From: CAYTSA01 sp964440345
GTDB lineage: Bacteria; Desulfobacterota; Desulfovibrionia; Desulfovibrionales; Desulfovibrionaceae
Reading direction: 5' to 3'
Assembly (NCBI GenBank): GCA_964440345.1
Contig: CAYTSA010000062.1
Coordinates: 1-23,636, forward strand
Length of the DNA: 23,636 nt
Each line of letters starts with the position of its first letter. Within the stretch, counting starts at the first letter, position 1. The translations under genes and the position numbers were made by a program. Of the stretch, positions 1 through 7,062 are shown piece after piece. The notes beneath the pieces are model-generated. The model worked only from the letters and a program-made list of their open reading frames with translations. It ran no database searches and was not told where the DNA came from.

Positions 1-786
1 GCGGCCGCGGTTGTTGTCCCCCTGCTGTACTGGCTGGAAGGAGGCCTGCCCCGCCTGTGCTTGCGCAGTTGGGGAGTGCTGGCCTTGCAAGCTCTCTTCG
101 GCTCCTTTGGTTTTACAGTGCTGCTGCTCTACGGACTGCGGCACGCCAGCCCGGCTGCGGCCGGGGTCATCACCTCCACCACGCCGGCGTCCATGGCCCT
201 GGTTGGCTGGCTGGCCTTTGGCGACCGGCCCAGCCTGCGCGCTGGAGCCGGCATATGCCTGGCTGTGGCTGGCGTGCTGGCGCTGCAATTGTTGGGCGGC
301 GCGGCGTCTTCCACCCCCAATGGCGGCGACTCTCAGCTTGGCGTGGTCTTGTTGCTGGGCGCTGTGGCCGTGGAAACGCTCTTTTTGCTGCTGCGCAAGG
401 CCGTACCCGAAGAGCTGAGCCCTCTGGCCGCCTCCACGGTGATCACGGTGCTGGGCTTGGGCTGGTTCCTGGTCCCAGGCCTGCTGGAACTGCCGCAAGT
501 TGAGCCCGCAGCGCTGACGGGACCGGTGCTCTGGTCCATCACGTATTATGCGCTGATTATCACCATAGGCGCATACTTTCTGTGGTTTCAGGGCATTGTC
601 CGCGTATCGGCGGCCACTGCCGGGGTTTTTACCGGCGTTATGCCCTTGGCCGCCGTGGGCTCTTCCGCGCTGGTGCTGGGCGAGCCCATAGGGCTGGCGC
701 ATGTGGCCGGCGGCGTTCTGGTGGCCGGAGGAATTGTATGCATTTCACTGAAGCGCAAGCCCGCCAAAATCCAGACCGCCGTCTGA
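1..786 (+). CDS. EamA/DMT-family drug/metabolite permease, 5' end missing
   Basis: The frame is open from the first base of the window and ends at TGA 784-786, so the gene starts outside the window; 261 residues are visible. The product is almost entirely hydrophobic, with several transmembrane helices separated by very short loops. A glycine/alanine-rich stretch near residues 50-75 (TSTTPASMALVGWLAFGDRP) matches the end of an EamA repeat, where the conserved Pro and the 'GD/GE' turn occur, and the second repeat ends similarly (GVMPLAAVGSSALVLGEPIG). This is typical of 10-helix EamA transporters, inner-membrane permeases that export metabolites or amino acids; the substrate cannot be told from sequence. 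The C-terminus is short and basic (KRKPAKIQTAV). It converges on the heptosyltransferase gene with only 6 bp between the two stop codons and no separate terminator hairpin. Confidence 0.85.
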   Translation, partial: AAAVVVPLLYWLEGGLPRLCLRSWGVLALQALFGSFGFTVLLLYGLRHASPAAAGVITSTTPASMALVGWLAFGDRPSLRAGAGICLAVAGVLALQLLGGAASSTPNGGDSQLGVVLLLGAVAVETLFLLLRKAVPEELSPLAASTVITVLGLGWFLVPGLLELPQVEPAALTGPVLWSITYYALIITIGAYFLWFQGIVRVSAATAGVFTGVMPLAAVGSSALVLGEPIGLAHVAGGVLVAGGIVCISLKRKPAKIQTAV

Positions 787-792
787 TACACT

Positions 793-1824
793 TCACGGAA
801 AAAGCTGGCCTTGCACGGCCTGCCAGACGTGTTTCGGGGCAATGTCGCGCATGCACGCGTGGTGGACCTTGGGACACTGCTGGTGGCCGTGCAGCCCGCA
901 CGGCCGGCAGTACAAGCTTTGCTCCAAAACAACCGACCGTTCGCCAAGGGGGGAAAACCCCAGGTCCCGCGTGGTGGGGCCAAAAAGAGCGACAACAGGC
1001 GTTTCCTGCATCCAGGCCAGGTGCATGGGTCCGGAATCGTTAGTCAAATAACAATCCAGCTTGCCGATGCAGGCGGCCAGCTCCGGCAGCGTGAGTTTTC
1101 CGGCCACGTCCAGCAATTGCGAAGAGTTCGGGTCTAGGCCAGAGGCTTCCAAAGCGCTTGCCGCCTCCTTTTCCTCTCCCGGGCCGGCAAAAAGCATGAT
1201 CTGCGTCCCAGCGTCGGCAGCCAGGCGCATCACCTGGCCAAAGTACGCAGCCGGCCAGCGCTTGGTGGGCCACACCGACCCCGGATGCACGCCCAGCACC
1301 GGGCCTTGGACTAGCTCTTCCCACAGTATGTCCGCCGCCTTGCAGGCCAAAGGAGCGTGGACCATCCGCGGCCGCCGGACGATTTTCTGCACGTCCAAGG
1401 CCGTGGCCAGTTGCAGCAGCCGGTCAATTTCGTGCAGCTGGGTGAATCTGCGGTCTACAGTGCGGGTGTAAAAATATGCGTTCCACCAGGGCCGGGAATA
1501 GCCGACGCGTTTGGGGACCGACGCCCAGCAGGCAATGAGCCCGCTGCGGAAGCTGGCGTGGGCGGAAAGCCACAGGTCGTAGCGCTCCCGGGCAATCCGG
1601 CGAGCCAGAGCCCTGGCCCCGAGAAGCCCCTTGTCCCGGCAGCGCTTGCAGACGCCGTGCACTGCGTCTATCTCCGGCTGATGCGCAATCAGCGGCTCCA
1701 GCCCGGCCCTGACCCAGTAATGGATGCGTGCATCAGGATAATTGGCCCGCAGCGTGGCCAACAGGGGCAGCGTAAGCACTGCATCGCCTAAAAACGCGGT
1801 GTTCCAAACGCCTATTTTCGTCAT
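793..1824 (-). CDS. ADP-heptose:LPS heptosyltransferase (glycosyltransferase family 9)
   Basis: The protein has 343 residues and the GT9 heptosyltransferase fold. The N-terminus MTKIGVWNTAFLGDAVLTLP is the usual first strand and loop of WaaC/WaaF enzymes. The middle carries GVHPGSVWPTKRWPAAYFG, and the C-terminal half carries the donor-binding TNDSGPMHLA followed by PVVALFGPT. Near the C-terminus is the CRPCGLHGHQQCP region seen in many WaaF-like enzymes. It should add a heptose from ADP-heptose to the LPS inner core on the cytoplasmic face of the inner membrane. I chose the ATG at 1824 because homology starts there; an in-frame extension to 1926 is possible but overlaps gmhB. The start overlaps the gmhB stop in an ATGA (1821-1824), which implies translational coupling. 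The choice between heptosyltransferase I and II is not certain. Confidence 0.88.
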   Translation of the reverse strand: MTKIGVWNTAFLGDAVLTLPLLATLRANYPDARIHYWVRAGLEPLIAHQPEIDAVHGVCKRCRDKGLLGARALARRIARERYDLWLSAHASFRSGLIACWASVPKRVGYSRPWWNAYFYTRTVDRRFTQLHEIDRLLQLATALDVQKIVRRPRMVHAPLACKAADILWEELVQGPVLGVHPGSVWPTKRWPAAYFGQVMRLAADAGTQIMLFAGPGEEKEAASALEASGLDPNSSQLLDVAGKLTLPELAACIGKLDCYLTNDSGPMHLAWMQETPVVALFGPTTRDLGFSPLGERSVVLEQSLYCRPCGLHGHQQCPKVHHACMRDIAPKHVWQAVQGQLFP

Positions 1825-2438
1825 GCCCGGACTTCCACGCACAAGCGCAACCAGTCCGCGGCTGCGGCCAGATTTTTGGCAAGCAGGTCGGGCTGGGCGG
1901 GCTGAGCCGGAATCAGCCTCCGGCAATCCCCCTGCAACGGCGCCAGGCCCTGCTCCCGGGCAGTGCGCTCACCCTTGCCCGTGCAAACCAGCGCCGCCAC
2001 GGCAAAGCCGGCGTTGCGGGCAAACAGAATGTCGGACGGTTTGTCGCCAACCATGGCGCATTTGCTGGGATCGAGGTCATGCACCGCCTTCAGCTGCTCC
2101 CACATGCCTGTGGCCGGCTTGCGGCAGCTACAGTTCTTGTCCCCTGGCGCGTGGGGACAGTGCGCTACGTCTGCGAGCACGGCGCCGTAGGGACGCAGCA
2201 ACTCCCGCAGCCGCTGCTGGCAGGCCTGATAATCGGATTCGCTGAAGTAGCCCCGGCCAACGCCGGACTGGTTGGTGACCAGGAAAAGCCGCGCGCCGGC
2301 GCGGCGCAGCCGGCCCAAAGCCGGCCCGGCCCCGGGGGTAAGCCGCACCTGGCCGGGTTCGCTCAGGTAGTGCTTGTCCTGGATGACCACGCCGTCGCGG
2401 TCCAGGAAAATATCTTGCAGTGCGGGGAGCGTGTTCAC
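1821..2438 (-). CDS. gmhB: D-glycero-D-manno-heptose 1,7-bisphosphate 7-phosphatase (HAD family)
   Basis: The protein has 205 residues, the normal GmhB size. HAD motif I is FLDRDGVV, with the nucleophile and acid Asp at positions 13 and 15. TNQSG at residues 55-59 is motif II. The zinc-loop ligands typical of GmhB are visible as C94, H96, C103 and C105 (HCPHAPGDKNCSC), followed by Arg-Lys-Pro. VGDKPSD at about 130-136 is motif IV. The enzyme removes the 7-phosphate of heptose bisphosphate in ADP-heptose synthesis for LPS core. It starts at GTG 2438 with AGGAGG immediately upstream, a rather short spacing. It forms a two-gene leftward operon with the heptosyltransferase through a 4-bp overlap, so precursor synthesis and transfer are coupled. 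GmhB is the specific call; histidinol phosphatase-like paralogues share the fold but usually come in a his operon. Confidence 0.9.
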   Translation of the reverse strand: MNTLPALQDIFLDRDGVVIQDKHYLSEPGQVRLTPGAGPALGRLRRAGARLFLVTNQSGVGRGYFSESDYQACQQRLRELLRPYGAVLADVAHCPHAPGDKNCSCRKPATGMWEQLKAVHDLDPSKCAMVGDKPSDILFARNAGFAVAALVCTGKGERTAREQGLAPLQGDCRRLIPAQPAQPDLLAKNLAAAADWLRLCVEVRA

Positions 2439-2458
2439 TGCCCTCCTGTGGCATGCGC

Positions 2459-2553
2459 GCTGAGATTTGACAAGTCAACAGAGGCCAACGCCGCCAGGCG
2501 GAGGATTGAGGGCAAAAGTAGAGCTTGCCTTCAATGGTTCCTTGACATATACA
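2459..2553 (+). promoter_or_regulatory. gmd promoter module with conserved palindromic upstream box
   Basis: A CGCCGCCAGGCGGAGGATT box lies at 2489-2507 and contains the palindrome CCGCC-A-GGCGG. After 17 nt comes TTGCCT (2525-2530), then a 17-nt spacer and TATACA (2548-2553). The same box, also with exactly 17 nt before its -35 hexamer, occurs at 11767-11785 upstream of the FecBCD operon. The palindrome centre is about 62 bp upstream of the predicted start point, where class I activators often bind. An alternative -35, TTGACA at 2542-2547, lacks a convincing -10. TACATT is repeated at 2561-2566 and 2570-2575. Confidence 0.55.
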
Positions 2554-2598
2554 GAATATTTACATTCATTACATTTTTTCCTCTAACCGAACTACACT

Positions 2599-3738
2599 AT
2601 GAAAAAAGCACTTATCACAGGCATAACCGGCCAGGACGGCGCCTATCTGGCGGAATTTCTCCTTGCCAAAGGATACGAAGTTCACGGGCTCAAGCGCCGG
2701 GCCTCCCTGTTCAACACTGACCGCATAGACCACCTGTACCAGGACCCGCACAGCGATAGCCGCCGCTTTATTCTGCATTATGGCGATTTGACCGACTCCA
2801 CCAACCTGATCCGCATTTTACAGGAAGTGCAGCCGGACGAGCTGTATAACCTGGCTGCCCAAAGCCACGTAAAAGTCAGCTTTGAAATGCCGGAATACAC
2901 CGCCAACAGCGACGCTCTGGGGACCTTGCGGCTGCTCGAAGCCATTCGCATTCTCGGCTTGGAGCAAAAAACCAAGTTCTACCAGGCGTCCACGTCTGAA
3001 TTGTACGGGCTGGTGCAGGAAACGCCGCAGACCGAGAAAACGCCTTTCTATCCCCGCTCGCCATACGCCGTGGCCAAACTTTACGCCTTCTGGATAACCG
3101 TCAACTACCGGGAAGCGTACAATATTTTCAGCTGCAACGGGATACTGTTCAACCACGAGTCCCCTGTGCGCGGCGAAACGTTCGTCACCCGCAAGATAAC
3201 CCGGGCGCTGGCCCGCATAGCCCTGGGCCTGCAAGACACGCTTTTCCTGGGCAACATGGACGCCAAGCGCGACTGGGGCCACGCCAAGGACTACGTGGAG
3301 ATGCAGTGGCTCATTCTGCAGCAGGACGCGCCTGAAGATTGGGTCATCGCCACTGGCCGGCAACATTCCGTGCGCGATTTCGTCAACCTGGCTGCGTCAG
3401 AGATTGGCCTGCAAATGGAATGGCGGGGCCAAGGCCTGGATGAAAAAGGCGTGATAGGCTCCGTAGACAAGGAAAGACTGCTCCAGTGCGCCCCGGAAGC
3501 CGGCGATGCGCTGCAGCCTGGACGGGAGATTGTCGCTGTTGACCCGCGCTATTTCCGGCCTACAGAAGTGGAGTCGCTGCTGGGCGACCCCTCCAAGGGG
3601 CGGAAAAAACTCGGCTGGAGCCCGAAAATATCTTTTGAGGAAATGGTGGCGGAAATGATGCGCGAGGACTTGCTGCTGGCCCGGCGCGACGAACTGTGCG
3701 TCAGCCAGGGGTTCAAGGCGTTCAACTACCATGAGTAA
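2599..3738 (+). CDS. gmd: GDP-mannose 4,6-dehydratase
   Basis: The protein has 379 residues, full length for Gmd. It is an extended short-chain dehydrogenase/reductase: the NADP-binding glycine motif TGITGQDG is at residues 7-14, STSELYG at about 131-137 gives the catalytic Thr/Glu, and YAVAK at 156-160 is the catalytic Tyr-x-x-x-Lys. NHESPVRGETFVTRKI at about 185-200 is a Gmd signature. The enzyme converts GDP-mannose to GDP-4-keto-6-deoxymannose in the cytoplasm, the first step to GDP-fucose, GDP-rhamnose or related surface sugars. No epimerase/reductase partner is next to it. The start ATG has no clear Shine-Dalgarno sequence. It is divergent from gmhB, another surface-sugar gene, across a 160-bp control region. 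Confidence 0.96.
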   Translation: MKKALITGITGQDGAYLAEFLLAKGYEVHGLKRRASLFNTDRIDHLYQDPHSDSRRFILHYGDLTDSTNLIRILQEVQPDELYNLAAQSHVKVSFEMPEYTANSDALGTLRLLEAIRILGLEQKTKFYQASTSELYGLVQETPQTEKTPFYPRSPYAVAKLYAFWITVNYREAYNIFSCNGILFNHESPVRGETFVTRKITRALARIALGLQDTLFLGNMDAKRDWGHAKDYVEMQWLILQQDAPEDWVIATGRQHSVRDFVNLAASEIGLQMEWRGQGLDEKGVIGSVDKERLLQCAPEAGDALQPGREIVAVDPRYFRPTEVESLLGDPSKGRKKLGWSPKISFEEMVAEMMREDLLLARRDELCVSQGFKAFNYHE

Positions 3739-3804
3739 CAATCCGTTTTCATTACGCCATGGTGCAGTGCAGCCACTCTTGATCAACTTTACGAGGGGAG
3801 AATA

Positions 3805-4971
3805 ATGAAAAAATGTGTCTTGTCGCTTGTTGTTGCCGCTGCAATTCTTATGTTGTCCGGACCGGTTCGCGCCGCCGAGCCCATTCTGGTGGGGGGGCTT
3901 TTTGCTGAATCCGGCAAAGTAGCCTTTGTAGGCACCGCCAGCCGTCTGGTGGCGGAAATGGCCATCAAACAAATCAATGAAAAGGGCGGCGTGCTCGGCC
4001 GGCCCCTGAAAATGGTCGTCTACGATACGGAATCCGACCCAAACATAGCTTTGCGCATGGCCCGCCAACTGGTGGAAAAGGACAAGGTGCTGGCCATTGT
4101 CGGCCCCACCGCCACCGGCTCCGGCATGGCCGTGAAAAAGTATACGGAAGAAAAAGGCGTGCCGGTCATCATGACTGTGGGCGGGGACGTAGTCATTGCC
4201 GGCGACAAGTTTGGTCCGTACATCTGGACTTTCAAGGTGCCCCAGCGCTCCTCCGTGGCTGTGAAAAAGATTTACGGCTATCTGCAAAACAAGGGCGTCA
4301 AGAACATAGCTCTGCTTACCGCCACCGACGGCTTTGGCCAGGACGGCCGGCGGCACCTGGAACGGCTGGCCCCGGAATTCGGCCTCTCCATCACTGCCCA
4401 GGAGACCCTGGACCCCAAAGAATCCGACTTTTCCGCCCAGGCTTTTAAACTGGCCGTCAGCAAGCCCCAGGCCGTTGTTGTCTGGACCATTGGTCCGGCC
4501 GGCGCCATTGTCTCCAAGAACTTTGCTAACCTGCCCGGCGACAAGCCGCTCATCGTCCAGTGCCACGGCCAGCCCGGACCCAAATATATTGAACTGGCCG
4601 GCGCCGCCGCCGAAGGAACCATCATGCCTAGCACAAAGGTCATGATCCCTGAGCGCCTGGACGCCAGCGACCCTCAAACCACTGTTATTTTAGAATTCAT
4701 CGCAAATTACACGGCCAAAGGCTACGGCAAGGAATTCCCCATCAATACGCACTCCGGCTACGCCGCCGACGCCATGGCCCTGCTCGCCCAGGGGCTGGAA
4801 AAAGCCGGCAAGGCCGAGGCCAAACCTTTGCGCGACGCCCTGGAGGCTCTGACCGGCGTGGCCGGCGTATCCGGCGTCTTCTCGCTCACGCCCAAGGACC
4901 ACAACGGGCTGGACACCGACTCGCTGGTAATGCTCGAAGTCCGCGACGGCGTTTTTCATCCCGCCCAATAA
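3805..4971 (+). CDS. LivK-like periplasmic binding protein (type 1 fold, branched-chain amino acid/amide family)
   Basis: The protein has 388 residues. It begins with a classical signal peptide, a Lys-Lys start, a hydrophobic core and a likely cut after ...GPVRA at residue 23. The mature protein is a two-lobed type 1 periplasmic binding protein (Peripla_BP_6): ILVGGLFAESGKVAFVGTA near the mature N-terminus, AIKQINEKGGVLGRPLKMV, a VGPTATGSGMAV ligand loop, and TDGFGQDGRRHLE before the second lobe. Such proteins deliver branched-chain amino acids, amides or small organic acids to Liv-type ABC permeases. No livHMGF genes adjoin it, so it is an orphan binding protein or serves a distant permease. 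A GAGGGG ribosome site sits at 3793-3798. A terminator hairpin follows at 4984. The substrate is not predictable here. Confidence 0.88.
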   Translation: MKKCVLSLVVAAAILMLSGPVRAAEPILVGGLFAESGKVAFVGTASRLVAEMAIKQINEKGGVLGRPLKMVVYDTESDPNIALRMARQLVEKDKVLAIVGPTATGSGMAVKKYTEEKGVPVIMTVGGDVVIAGDKFGPYIWTFKVPQRSSVAVKKIYGYLQNKGVKNIALLTATDGFGQDGRRHLERLAPEFGLSITAQETLDPKESDFSAQAFKLAVSKPQAVVVWTIGPAGAIVSKNFANLPGDKPLIVQCHGQPGPKYIELAGAAAEGTIMPSTKVMIPERLDASDPQTTVILEFIANYTAKGYGKEFPINTHSGYAADAMALLAQGLEKAGKAEAKPLRDALEALTGVAGVSGVFSLTPKDHNGLDTDSLVMLEVRDGVFHPAQ

Positions 4972-4983
4972 CCTGCCTGTTCA

Positions 4984-5018
4984 GGGGCCGGGGGCAACGC
5001 TCTCGGCCCCGTTTACTT
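4984..5018 (+). terminator. Rho-independent-like terminator after the LivK-like gene
   Basis: GGGGCCG (4984-4990) can pair with CGGCCCC (5004-5010) in a 7-bp stem. A T-rich but interrupted tail (GTTTACTTTC) follows. It lies 13 nt after the stop codon of the binding-protein gene. The tail is imperfect, so termination may be partial, allowing readthrough into the pseudouridine synthase gene. Confidence 0.6.
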
Positions 5019-5024
5019 TCCGCC

Positions 5025-5918
5025 ATGCCTGCGCAACATTGGATCGTCAGCGACGCTGAAGCCGGCCAGAAGCTGCTGCAGTTTCTGCAGCGCCGGCTGG
5101 CGGACGACGCTCCCCGCTCCGTGCTCATGCGTTGGATGCGCACTGGCCAGGTGCGGGTGGACGGCGGCCGAGCCAAACCCTTTCAGCGGCTAAACGCTGG
5201 CCAGACCGTGCGCGTTCCGCCCTTTGCCCAGGAAAATACCAAGCCGCCGCCAGTTGCAGGCAGTCCGAACCTTGACATCCTCCACGAAGACTCAGAGCTG
5301 CTGGTTGTCAACAAACCTTCGGGGCTGGCCATGCATCCCGGCTCCGGGCAGACTGACAGCCTGACAGACCGCCTGGCGGCAGCCTACACCGGCGCTGATT
5401 TCGCCCCCACTCCGGCCCATCGACTGGACAAGGCCACGTCCGGCCTGGTCCTTGTGGCCAAAAGCTACCGCCGGCTGGCGCAGCTGCACGAATGGATGCG
5501 TGAAGGAAAACTGGACAAGCGCTATCTGGCCTGGGTTCGCGGACAGTGGCCGAACGATTCAGAATTCGAACTCCGAGACGAACTGGCCAAAATCGGCGAG
5601 AAAGGTGTGGAACGCGTTGGCCATAGCGAAAAAGGAAAGGCCGCGGTCTGTCGCGTCGTCCCCATGCGCCGCATGCATGCTCCAGAGGAGACCCTGCTGG
5701 AGATTCGCCTCATTACCGGCCGCACCCATCAGATACGGGCGCAACTGAGCCTACGCGGCTACCCCATAGTGGGCGACCGTAAATACGGCGCTCACGATCC
5801 AGACTTCTCCGGCCCCATGCTGCTACACGCCTGGCGCATCGAAGCGCCGGACGGCGCGTGGGAGGCGGCGCCGAACTGGCATGCAGTGAATGAGGGTAAG
5901 TATTATCGGTGCAAGTAA
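5025..5918 (+). CDS. RluA-family 23S rRNA pseudouridine synthase (RluC/RluD type)
   Basis: The protein has 297 residues. An N-terminal S4 RNA-binding domain covers about residues 15-65 (LQFLQRRLAD...TGQVRVDG). The catalytic domain starts at LDILHEDSELLVVNKPSGLA, and the catalytic aspartate is D135 in HRLDKATSGL, the RluA family motif. RTHQIRAQL near residue 235 is the conserved late motif. S4 plus this domain order points to RluC/RluD-like enzymes that isomerise uridines in large-subunit rRNA. Which position is modified cannot be decided. No clear ribosome-binding site precedes the ATG at 5025, which lies just after the terminator of the preceding gene. An intergenic repeat begins about 12 bp after its stop. 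Confidence 0.92.
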   Translation: MPAQHWIVSDAEAGQKLLQFLQRRLADDAPRSVLMRWMRTGQVRVDGGRAKPFQRLNAGQTVRVPPFAQENTKPPPVAGSPNLDILHEDSELLVVNKPSGLAMHPGSGQTDSLTDRLAAAYTGADFAPTPAHRLDKATSGLVLVAKSYRRLAQLHEWMREGKLDKRYLAWVRGQWPNDSEFELRDELAKIGEKGVERVGHSEKGKAAVCRVVPMRRMHAPEETLLEIRLITGRTHQIRAQLSLRGYPIVGDRKYGAHDPDFSGPMLLHAWRIEAPDGAWEAAPNWHAVNEGKYYRCK

Positions 5919-5929
5919 ACGCATCGTCC

Positions 5930-6084
5930 ATCCCCTCGCTTCGCTTCGTCCGTATGCCAAGCGCAACAAGCCGTGTTGGTCAGCGCTGCCTCGCCGTCTT
6001 ATGGACTGCCATATGACGCCTGCCCCCTGCGCCGCTGCGCGGCTAAGAGGATCAGACTGTCGCAACGCTGTCGCGTCGCTCACC
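5930..6084 (+). repeat. Intergenic repeat family, copy A (inverted relative to copy B at 22232-22395)
   Basis: This gene-free stretch between the pseudouridine synthase and xerC stop codons is homologous to the reverse complement of 22232-22395. A 33-bp block (5992-6024) is identical to 22299-22331 read on the other strand, followed after a short indel by a shared CCCTGCGCCGCTGCG. The flanks (5931-5991 and 6040-6084) align at lower identity with small gaps. Copy A has one fewer CCCTGCC heptamer than copy B. I see no coding potential or terminal inverted repeats. AACA/TGTT and AGCGC/GCGCT pairings at about 5959-5987 could form a nested hairpin. Confidence 0.85.
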
Positions 6085-6102
6085 TTTCTCTGGGTATACC
6101 TG

Positions 6103-7062
6103 CTACTTCTTCCCCTTCCCTGTTTTCGCCTTGGGGTGGCACTTGTCGTACACCTCGGTCAACCGGGCCAAACTCACGTGGGTGTAGCGCTGGGTGGTGG
6201 AGATGCGGGCGTGGCCGAGCAGCTCCTGCACGCTGCGCAGGTCTGCGCCGGCGTCCAGCAGGTGGGTGGCAAAGGAGTGGCGCAGGGTGTGGGCCGACAC
6301 CGCGCCCTGTATACCTGCTTCGGCGGCCAGCTTGGCCATGGCCCGGTTGGCCTCGCGGCGGTTCAGCCGTTTGCCCCGCACGCCCAGAAAGAGCGCCCTC
6401 TCCTTACCTTCCGGGTCAAACTCCTGCCGCGCGTCCAGCCACCTTGTCAGGGCAAGGGCAGAACTGTCGCTCAGCGGCGTCGTGCGTTCTTTAGCCCCCT
6501 TGCCCAGCACCCGCACCCAGCCAGAGGCCGGATCTGCGTCATGAACGTTCAGCGAAAGGGCTTCGCTGACCCGCAAGCCGGAACCGTAGAGCAGCTCAGC
6601 CAGTGCTATATCCCGCAGCCGGACTGGGGCTCCCTGGTCTGGCCTCTCCACCAGGGCCGCGGCCTGGTCCGGGTTCAGCGCCTTGGGCCCGCGCTGGTCC
6701 TGCTTTGGGTTGCGCACGCCTGCGGCGGGGTCGCCCTGGATTTCGCCTTTTCTGGCCAGGTGGCGAAAAAAGGCCCGCACTGCGGAAAGCTTGCGGGCAG
6801 CGGTGGATTTTTTGACTTGCCGCAGGTGCAGCCGGGCCGCAAAGCCCCGCACGTGGTCCCGGGTCAGCTCGGCGGGTTTGTCCAGGCTGGCGCCATGCTC
6901 GGCCAGATAGGCTTCAAACTGCGCTAAGTCCCGGCCATAGGCTGCAATGGTGGCCAAACTGCAGCCTTTCTCCACCTCCAGCCGGGCCAGAAAGGCGACC
7001 GCCTTGGCGGGCAAAGGGCCGGGCGGCTCCTGCCGTTCAGTCCTCCCGGCGGTCCAGGACAT
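6103..7062 (-). CDS. xerC: Tyrosine recombinase XerC/XerD
   Basis: The protein has 319 residues, close to the normal Xer size (about 300). The N-terminal SAM-like core-binding domain covers about residues 18-105 and the catalytic domain about 125-305. All active-site residues are present: R164 (GLRVSE), K188 (GKGAKER), H258 and R261 (HTLRHSF), H284 (LLGHAR) and nucleophile Y293 (TQRYTH). Xer recombinases resolve chromosome dimers at dif during division. There is no integron or phage context, so a housekeeping Xer role is the best call; whether it is the C or D paralogue is an inference. The ATG at 7062 has GGGAG six bases upstream and overlaps the end of the GGDEF gene by 26 bp, so it is the last gene of the leftward run from cpoB. 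Confidence 0.93.
   Translation of the reverse strand: MSWTAGRTERQEPPGPLPAKAVAFLARLEVEKGCSLATIAAYGRDLAQFEAYLAEHGASLDKPAELTRDHVRGFAARLHLRQVKKSTAARKLSAVRAFFRHLARKGEIQGDPAAGVRNPKQDQRGPKALNPDQAAALVERPDQGAPVRLRDIALAELLYGSGLRVSEALSLNVHDADPASGWVRVLGKGAKERTTPLSDSSALALTRWLDARQEFDPEGKERALFLGVRGKRLNRREANRAMAKLAAEAGIQGAVSAHTLRHSFATHLLDAGADLRSVQELLGHARISTTQRYTHVSLARLTEVYDKCHPKAKTGKGKK

Noticed and set aside
3397..4677. 426-codon frame on the minus strand
   Set aside because: It is antisense to gmd and the LivK-like gene, has low-complexity composition and no domain, and is a shadow of real codons.
6103..7062. Phage or integron integrase
   Set aside because: The size, motifs and operon position fit a chromosomal Xer recombinase. 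No att-like duplication, cassette array or phage gene is nearby; the tRNA-Arg is 12 kb away with no duplicated 3' end seen.
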